Under the pieces are notes generated by a model. That model made no database searches, was not told the DNA's origin, and saw nothing but the letters and a program-made list of their open reading frames with translations. The position numbers and the translations under genes are program-made. DNA of 16,675 nt, from assembly GCA_905214245.1 (NCBI GenBank), contig CAJMLO010000025.1:1-16675 (forward strand). Direction: 5' to 3'. Source of the DNA: an uncultured bacterium (GTDB lineage Bacteria; Bacillota; Clostridia; TANB77; CAG-508). This document shows, piece by piece, positions 11,383 to 16,675 of this stretch. Within the stretch, counting starts at the first letter, position 1. Every line of letters begins with the position of its first letter.

Positions 11383-13152
11383 ATGCTAAAAATACTGAAA
11401 AATTATAATAAAAGGGATGTATGTTTAATTATAATTTGTATATTATTTGTAGTTCTTCAGGTATTTCTTGAATTAAAAATGCCAGACTATATGTCTGAAA
11501 TTACAAAGCTAGTTCAAACTCAAGGAAGCCAGATGAATGAGATTCTTCAAAATGGCGGATATATGCTACTTTGTGCACTTGGAAGTTTTGCGTCTAGTGT
11601 TATAGTAGGATATTTTGCATCTAATCTTGCAGCAACATTATCTTTAAGAACAAGAAAGAAATTGTTTAATAAAGTAGAAGAGCTTGCAATGAATGAAATC
11701 AAAGAATTTTCTACAAGTAGCTTGATTACAAGAACAACAAATGATATTACACAAATACAAATGGTTACTGCTATGGGATTGCAGGTTGCTATAAGAGCAC
11801 CTATTACAGCAGTTTGGGCAATAAGCAAAATATTAAATAAAAGTTGGCAGTTTAGTAGTGTAGTTGGAGTAGCAGTACTTATTTTGCTTTCAGTTGTAGC
11901 AGTTTTAATGTCAATTGTACTTCCTAGATTTAAAATAGTACAAAAATTGATTGATAAATTAAATGGAGTAATGAGAGAAAATCTTACTGGAATAAGGGTT
12001 GTGAGAGCATTTAATGCAGAAGATTATCAAGAAAATAAATTTGGTAATGTAAATAAAACACTTACAAACACACAAATTTTTAACCAAAAAGCATTTTCAA
12101 TTATGTCGCCTGTAATGTATTTAGTAATGTATTTTTTAACACTTATTATATATGTTGTAGGAGCACATATGATAGTAGATGCAGGTATGGCAGACAAAAT
12201 AAGTATCTTTGGAGATATGGTTGTATTTAGTTCATATGGAATGCAAGTTATAATGTCATTTTTAATGCTTGCTATGATATTTATGATGGTACCAAGAGCT
12301 CAAGTATCTGCAAACCGTATAAATGAAGTGCTTGAAAAAGAAATTACTGTTAAAGATGGAGAAATAACAGCAGAAAATGATACAAACAAAAATATAAAAG
12401 GTGAAGTTGAATTTAAAAACGTATCTTTCAAATATCCTGATGCAGAAGAAGATGTTTTAACAAATATATCTTTTAAAGCTAATAAAGGTGAGACAGTTGC
12501 ATTTATTGGTTCAACAGGTAGTGGTAAATCAACATTAATAAACTTAATTCCAAGATTTTATGATGTAACAGGAGGAGAAGTTTTAGTTGATGGAATAAAT
12601 GTAAAAGAATATAATCAAAATTATTTACATAGTAAATTTGGTTATGTATCGCAAAAAGCTGTTATATTTAATGAGTCAATTAAAGAAAATGTTGCATATG
12701 GAGATAGTGGAAAAGAAATTTCAAATGAAGCTATTGAAAAAGCAATAGAGGTTGCACAAGCAAAAGAATTTGTTGATAAAATGGATAATGGAATCGATAC
12801 AGAAATTGCAAGAGGCGGAACAAATATTTCAGGTGGTCAAAAACAAAGACTCTCAATTGCAAGAGCAGTTGCAAGAGAACCAGAAATTTATATTTTTGAT
12901 GATACATTTTCAGCATTGGATTATAAAACAGACAGTGTTTTAAGAAAAGAACTAAAAAAATATACAAAAGATGCAACTATTTTAATTGTTGCTCAAAGAA
13001 TTGGAACTATTATGAATGCTGATAAAATAATAGTTTTAGATGATGGAAAAACAGTTGGAATAGGTACACATAAAGAGCTTTTGAAGAATTGCGAAGTGTA
13101 CAAACAAATTGCTTTATCTCAATTGTCAAAGGAGGAGTTGGAAAATGCCTAA
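11383..13152 (+). CDS. ABC exporter half-transporter, degenerate-site subunit
   Basis: This type IV (multidrug/lipid exporter type) half-transporter has an N-terminal six-helix membrane domain (about 1-310) and a C-terminal ATPase domain. With the ATG at 11383, preceded by AAGGAGG (11371-11377), it is 589 aa. Walker A GSTGSGKST is at 376-384 and the signature SGGQKQR at 483-489. Walker B reads IYIFDD, so the usual catalytic glutamate is Asp507, and the H-loop histidine is Gln538 (VAQRIGTI). This pattern is that of the degenerate partner in heterodimers such as TM287/288 and BmrCD. The next gene overlaps by 8 nt and supplies the canonical site, so the two form one exporter at the cytoplasmic membrane. 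Substrate cannot be told. Confidence 0.92.
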   Translation: MLKILKNYNKRDVCLIIICILFVVLQVFLELKMPDYMSEITKLVQTQGSQMNEILQNGGYMLLCALGSFASSVIVGYFASNLAATLSLRTRKKLFNKVEELAMNEIKEFSTSSLITRTTNDITQIQMVTAMGLQVAIRAPITAVWAISKILNKSWQFSSVVGVAVLILLSVVAVLMSIVLPRFKIVQKLIDKLNGVMRENLTGIRVVRAFNAEDYQENKFGNVNKTLTNTQIFNQKAFSIMSPVMYLVMYFLTLIIYVVGAHMIVDAGMADKISIFGDMVVFSSYGMQVIMSFLMLAMIFMMVPRAQVSANRINEVLEKEITVKDGEITAENDTNKNIKGEVEFKNVSFKYPDAEEDVLTNISFKANKGETVAFIGSTGSGKSTLINLIPRFYDVTGGEVLVDGINVKEYNQNYLHSKFGYVSQKAVIFNESIKENVAYGDSGKEISNEAIEKAIEVAQAKEFVDKMDNGIDTEIARGGTNISGGQKQRLSIARAVAREPEIYIFDDTFSALDYKTDSVLRKELKKYTKDATILIVAQRIGTIMNADKIIVLDDGKTVGIGTHKELLKNCEVYKQIALSQLSKEELENA

Positions 13153-14980
13153 GAATGAAGAATCAAGACCTCCTAGAAGAGGTAGAGGAATGGGTGGACC
13201 TGGTGGAGGAGATCCAGCAGAGAAACCAAAAGACTTTAAACTTGCTACTAAAAGATTAATTAAAGAGCTAAGTAAATATAAAGTACTAATAGTTGTTTCA
13301 TTAATACTTGCAATTGTAAGTTCTGTTATATCCATTGTTGCACCAAATAAATTGTCTGCAATGACAGATAAAATAACAGAAGGTTTATTGGGAACAATGG
13401 ATATGGATGCAGTTACAAAAATTGCAATAATTCTTGGAATAATGTATGTTGCAAGTGCATTATTTAGTTTTATTGAAGGAATTGTAATGACTATTGTTTC
13501 AAATAGATTTGCACAAAGACTAAGGGGAGATATCTCAAGAAAAATAAATAAACTACCTTTAACATATTTTGATAAAAATCCAATTGGAGATATTTTATCT
13601 AGGGTTACAAACGATGTTGATACAATTGCTCAAACAATGAATCAATCACTTGGAACCTTAGTAAGTAGCATTACGCTTTTAATTGGTTCTGTTATAATGA
13701 TGTTTTATACAAACTGGATTATGGCGATAACAGCTATTGGAGCAAGTTTACTTGGATTTGTATTTATGTTCTTTATACTAAAAAGATCGCAAAAATACTT
13801 TGTTCAAAGACAAGAAGAACTTGGAAAATTAAATGGTCATATAGAAGAAATATATTCAGGATTAAACATTGTAAAAATGTATAATGGGGAAAAAGCATCA
13901 AATGAAAAGTTTGATAAACTTAATCAAAGTGTATATGATGCAAATAGAAAAAGCCAATTTTTATCAGGATTAATGCAACCATTAATGCAATTTATAGGAA
14001 ACTTTGGATATGTTGCAGTATGTGTTGTAGGTGCACTACTTACATCAAACAATTATATAACTTTTGGTGTTATAGTTGCATTTATAACATATGTAAGATT
14101 ATTTACAAATCCATTATCACAAATTGCACAATCAATGACATCACTTCAATCAACAGCTGCAGCAAGTGAGAGAGTTTTTGAAATGCTTGATGAAAAAGAA
14201 ATGAGCTTGCAAGAACACATTACAAAAAAATTAGACAAGAGCAAAGTAAAAGGCGAGATAGAATTTAAAGATGTTGTATTTAAGTATGATGGAAATGAGA
14301 AACCAACAATTAAAAACTTTAGTGCAATTGCAAAATCTGGTCAGAAAGTCGCAATAGTTGGACCAACAGGTGCAGGAAAAACAACAATGGTAAATCTTCT
14401 TATGAAATTTTATGATATAGATTCTGGAGATATAAAAATAGATGGAGTATCTACAAAAGAGCTTACAAGAGAAAATGTACATAGTCTATTTACTATGGTA
14501 CTTCAAGATACATGGCTATTTGAAGGAACTATTAAAGAAAATATAAAATACAATAATGAAGATATATCTGATGAAATGGTAGAGAATGTTTGCAAAGCAG
14601 TTGGACTTGATCATTTTATAAAAACACTTCCAAATGGATATGACTCAAAACTTGGAGAAAATGATTCGGTATCAGCTGGTCAAAAACAACTTTTAACAAT
14701 TGCAAGAGGAATGCTTCAAAATACACCATTTTTGATACTTGATGAAGCTACATCAAATGTTGATACAAGAACAGAAGAACTTGTACAAAATGCTATGGAT
14801 AAGCTTGCAGAAGATAAAACATCATTTATCATTGCACATAGACTATCAACTATAAAAAATGCTGATTTAATTTTAGTTATGCAAAATGGAAACATAGTAG
14901 AACAAGGAAATCATGAAGAATTGATGAAACAAAATGGATTTTATGCTAATTTATATAACTCACAATTTGAACTTGTATAA
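13145..14980 (+). CDS. ABC exporter half-transporter, canonical ATPase subunit
   Basis: This is the partner of the preceding gene. With the ATG at 13145, after AAAGGAGG (13128-13135), it is 611 aa and overlaps the upstream ORF by 8 nt, which suggests coupled translation and equal subunit amounts. An N-terminal Arg/Gly/Pro-rich tail of about 30 residues (RPPRRGRGMGGPGGG) precedes the membrane domain, as in many members of this group. Walker A GPTGAGKTT starts at 406. Walker B with catalytic Glu534 is in LILDEATSNVD and the H-loop is His565 in IAHRLSTI. The signature is SAGQKQ (510-515) rather than SGGQ, so the composite site completed by the first subunit's SGGQ is the active one. Drug, peptide or lipid export are all possible. 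Confidence 0.93.
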   Translation: MPKNEESRPPRRGRGMGGPGGGDPAEKPKDFKLATKRLIKELSKYKVLIVVSLILAIVSSVISIVAPNKLSAMTDKITEGLLGTMDMDAVTKIAIILGIMYVASALFSFIEGIVMTIVSNRFAQRLRGDISRKINKLPLTYFDKNPIGDILSRVTNDVDTIAQTMNQSLGTLVSSITLLIGSVIMMFYTNWIMAITAIGASLLGFVFMFFILKRSQKYFVQRQEELGKLNGHIEEIYSGLNIVKMYNGEKASNEKFDKLNQSVYDANRKSQFLSGLMQPLMQFIGNFGYVAVCVVGALLTSNNYITFGVIVAFITYVRLFTNPLSQIAQSMTSLQSTAAASERVFEMLDEKEMSLQEHITKKLDKSKVKGEIEFKDVVFKYDGNEKPTIKNFSAIAKSGQKVAIVGPTGAGKTTMVNLLMKFYDIDSGDIKIDGVSTKELTRENVHSLFTMVLQDTWLFEGTIKENIKYNNEDISDEMVENVCKAVGLDHFIKTLPNGYDSKLGENDSVSAGQKQLLTIARGMLQNTPFLILDEATSNVDTRTEELVQNAMDKLAEDKTSFIIAHRLSTIKNADLILVMQNGNIVEQGNHEELMKQNGFYANLYNSQFELV

Positions 14981-14984
14981 AAAG

Positions 14985-15019
14985 AAAAACACTTGAAATA
15001 AAAATTTCAAGTGTTTTTT
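14985..15019. terminator. Bidirectional terminator between convergent genes
   Basis: The arms 14985-14999 and 15004-15018 form a 15-bp perfect stem with core ACACTTGAAAT around the loop AAAA. On the plus strand it ends in TTTTTT; on the minus strand it ends in TTTTTCTTTTT. It serves the exporter operon from the left and the von Willebrand A-domain gene (ending at 15035) from the right. Confidence 0.9.
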
Positions 15020-15034
15020 GCATATGTGTATAGA

Positions 15035-16438
15035 TTAACTATTTTTCTTTAAATAAAAGTATCTAATTCCTGCAATTATACCAACTGTAGTAATTACACA
15101 GATAATTGTAGTAATAGCATTTCCTTCACCTGTTTGAGGGATAACTGTATTTGCTATTGTATTATCTTTTTGAGATAGAACTCTTACCTTTGGAGAATCT
15201 GTTGATGTTTCTTCATATTTTTTACCATCAGAATCTTCTCCTTTTAAATCAATTTTTGTATTTGTAGGTAAAATTTTGTTTATAATTTCCTTGTTATAAT
15301 TATCTTTTAATGTAAGTTTATAACTTACTGTTGCAGTTTCTCCTTCTTTTAATTCTGGAATAGTCCATGTAATTGAATTATCAGTTGTATCAACTTTTTG
15401 AGAAATTTTACCAAGGTTTGGAGATGCAACATATTCAAAATTAAAGTTATCGATTATTTCTTTTGGAAAGTAATCTTTTATAACAAAGTTCTTTAAAGTA
15501 TTGTCTTTTTTTACAATAATGTTACTATAAATTTTATTTACTATTGTTGATTCAATATCTTCTGCTGTGTCGTTAACATAGTAGTAATTGCTAATTGTAG
15601 GATTTGCTGTTGTTCCAAAAACCTCTTCTGCTAAAGCTTGGTATGTTTTACCACTTTGTTGTTCAACAACTGTACTATTAAGACCAATCATTGCACCAAT
15701 AATATTAATTCCGTCTTTTTCAATTGATTGAAGTTTTGCTTTAGTATTACTTGCTACTGTTCCACTATATGTTGCAAAAGTTCCATTTAAATCATTGTTT
15801 GGGCATCCATCTGTTAGAAGAACTATATAACGATTTGTGTTTTCATTTTTTGTATAGTTTTGACTTGCAATTGTAATACCTGCTTCAATATTTGTTCTTG
15901 GTCCAGCATTTGTTGTTGGAATAGAAGAAATAGTTTCTTTTATTTTTGATTTTGAATCAGAAAGTGTTAATAATAATTTACCATCATTTATTGTTCCTTC
16001 TGTTTCTCCTTTTGCTGTATCTAAGCTTGAAAAGCTTACTAAACCAACTTTGGCATTTTTATTTGCTTCAAATAATTCATCAACTAATTTGTTTGCAGAG
16101 TTTATAACTGCTTGTTCTCTTGTAATATCTCCAACTTTGTTTTCTCTCATACTTGCTGAATTATCAATTACTAGGAAAACTTCAACAGGTTTTGTAGTTG
16201 ATTCAGATACTTTTGTGTTTTTTAAAGATAATGTTAAAGTAGCTGATTTTTCTTCTTTACTAAATTTTGTGATTTTTTTCTCGAATTTTGCCATATCATC
16301 AACATTTATAGTACATACAGTATTTTCGACAAGCTCTAATGTTGTTTTTCCAGTAGTTGTTGCAAATGTATTAAATGAAAGACAAATTACAAGAAAAAAT
16401 AAACACAAAGATAATAATAATTTTTTTGCTTTTGTCAT
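15035..16438 (-). CDS. Secreted von Willebrand A-domain protein with IPQTG sorting signal
   Basis: This is a predicted cell-wall-anchored surface protein of 467 aa. Residues 1-26 are a signal peptide (KAKKLLLSLCLFFLVICLS, likely cut after TFA). A von Willebrand A domain spans about 84-300 with a complete metal-binding MIDAS: Asp92, Ser94, Ser96 in DNSAS, Thr182 in GPRTN and Asp210 in LLTDG. A beta-rich stalk resembling DUF11-type repeats follows (about 310-425, with ITWTIPELKEGET). The C-terminus has IPQTG at 433-437, a hydrophobic helix 441-463 and the tail KKNS, a sortase signal differing from LPXTG at the first residue. Ribosome-binding site AAAGGAGAG lies about 9-10 nt upstream. It may mediate adhesion or be a pilus-tip-like protein, but no sortase or pilin gene is adjacent. 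Confidence 0.88.
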   Translation of the reverse strand: MTKAKKLLLSLCLFFLVICLSFNTFATTTGKTTLELVENTVCTINVDDMAKFEKKITKFSKEEKSATLTLSLKNTKVSESTTKPVEVFLVIDNSASMRENKVGDITREQAVINSANKLVDELFEANKNAKVGLVSFSSLDTAKGETEGTINDGKLLLTLSDSKSKIKETISSIPTTNAGPRTNIEAGITIASQNYTKNENTNRYIVLLTDGCPNNDLNGTFATYSGTVASNTKAKLQSIEKDGINIIGAMIGLNSTVVEQQSGKTYQALAEEVFGTTANPTISNYYYVNDTAEDIESTIVNKIYSNIIVKKDNTLKNFVIKDYFPKEIIDNFNFEYVASPNLGKISQKVDTTDNSITWTIPELKEGETATVSYKLTLKDNYNKEIINKILPTNTKIDLKGEDSDGKKYEETSTDSPKVRVLSQKDNTIANTVIPQTGEGNAITTIICVITTVGIIAGIRYFYLKKNS

Positions 16439-16477
16439 ATAAAAATCTCTCCTTTTATTTAAAAAATTCTAATTAAT

Positions 16478-16506
16478 ATTATATAAAAAAAAAATGTATA
16501 TTTCAA
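16478..16506 (-). promoter_or_regulatory. Promoter of the von Willebrand A-domain gene
   Basis: On the minus strand TTGAAA (16506-16501) and TATAAT (16483-16478) are 17 nt apart. The predicted start is about 33 nt upstream of the ATG at 16438. Confidence 0.7.
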
Positions 16507-16523
16507 TATTTTTAGTATTGAAA
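16501..16523. repeat. Inverted repeat joining two divergent -35 boxes
   Basis: TTTCAATA (16501-16508) and TATTGAAA (16516-16523) are perfect 8-bp arms with a 7-nt spacer TTTTTAG. Each arm carries the TTGAAA -35 of one of two divergent promoters. Confidence 0.65.
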
Positions 16524-16546
16524 AAACAAATTTTATCATATATAAT
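16518..16546 (+). promoter_or_regulatory. Promoter of the YlmH-like gene
   Basis: TTGAAA (16518-16523) and TATAAT (16541-16546) are 17 nt apart on the plus strand. The predicted start near 16553 leaves a leader of about 24 nt with GAAAGGAA before the ATG at 16577. Confidence 0.7.
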
Positions 16547-16576
16547 ATTTTGAAAACAGCGAAAGGAATTTACGAA

Positions 16577-16675
16577 ATGAATAAACAGGAAATATTAAAT
16601 AATATTGATTCAGAAGATGATAGACTACTTGTATCTAAATTACTTGATAAAATAGAATTTGTAGAAACGAAAAAT
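16577..16675 (+). CDS. Start of a gene, possibly YlmH-like RNA-binding protein (cut by window end)
   Basis: Thirty-three codons are visible from ATG 16577, with the ribosome-binding site GAAAGGAA at 16561-16568 and its own promoter. The product begins MNKQEILNNIDSEDDRLLVS and continues KLLDKIEFVETKN. This resembles the N-terminus of YlmH-family S4-domain proteins, which have an acidic helix, an LLVSK..DKIEFV segment and then a TDFLDPYQ motif that would fall just beyond the window. The S4 domain itself is not visible, so the assignment rests on a short N-terminal pattern. Confidence 0.45.
   Translation, partial: MNKQEILNNIDSEDDRLLVSKLLDKIEFVETKN

Noticed and set aside
13109..13144. Upstream start of the second ABC subunit at 13109
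   Set aside because: The strong AAAGGAGG at 13128-13135 points to ATG 13145; the extra residues overlap the first subunit without homology.
16050..16442. 130-aa plus-strand ORF opposite the von Willebrand A-domain gene
   Set aside because: It is a shadow of the real gene in a low-complexity AT-rich frame; the minus-strand product has a signal peptide, MIDAS and sorting signal.
1..16675. CRISPR array or insertion sequence
   Set aside because: No regularly spaced repeats and no transposase-like ORF were seen; the tandem 11-mer has only two copies without a spacer.

Overview
The window looks like a chromosomal segment of an AT-rich, spore-forming, single-membrane Bacillota, most likely an uncultured Clostridia lineage. 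The base composition is strongly AT-biased, ribosome-binding sites are AGGAGG-like, a SpoVT sporulation regulator is present, and one surface protein carries a sortase-type sorting signal. Genus cannot be read from the window. Codon use looks uniform, so no large foreign island is evident.

Layout. 1-2414: the 3' part of a ComF-type phosphoribosyltransferase followed 16 nt later by a KAP-like P-loop NTPase of unknown role. 2415-3111: spoVT, with a long AT-rich inverted repeat upstream and a REP-like palindrome right after it. 3237-3590: a self-contained unit (promoter, 74-aa acidic protein with a duplicated motif, terminator). 3602-10841: a seven-gene glycolytic cluster in one direction, gap - DUF1653 gene - pgk - tpiA - gpmI - YezG/DUF600-like gene - eno, ending in tRNA-Gln(CTG) and a strong terminator. 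It encodes the consecutive steps from triose phosphate to phosphoenolpyruvate plus two non-glycolytic passengers. Its promoter carries three TGTTTA-type half-sites over the predicted transcription start.

10842-11346 seems gene-free at first sight but holds the most interesting object: a compact convergent two-RNA module. On the plus strand a good promoter, a 5' hairpin, a strong Shine-Dalgarno sequence, a 31-codon ORF and a terminator form one unit. On the minus strand a perfect consensus promoter (TTGACA-17-TATAAT) would make an RNA of about 66 nt ending at its own terminator. The small RNA can pair with the start-codon region of the mRNA through an imperfect direct repeat, the two terminator loops are complementary, and the two promoters share their spacer sequence in inverted orientation. 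This is the architecture of the pAD1 par (Fst / RNA I-RNA II) type I toxin-antitoxin family, but with a peptide I do not recognise.

11312-15019: a two-gene operon for a heterodimeric ABC exporter with one degenerate and one canonical ATPase site, closed by a bidirectional terminator. 15035-16438 (minus): a secreted von Willebrand A-domain protein with a C-terminal IPQTG sorting signal. It is divergent from the start of a YlmH-like gene that runs off the window at 16675; the two promoters meet head to head with their -35 boxes in one inverted repeat.
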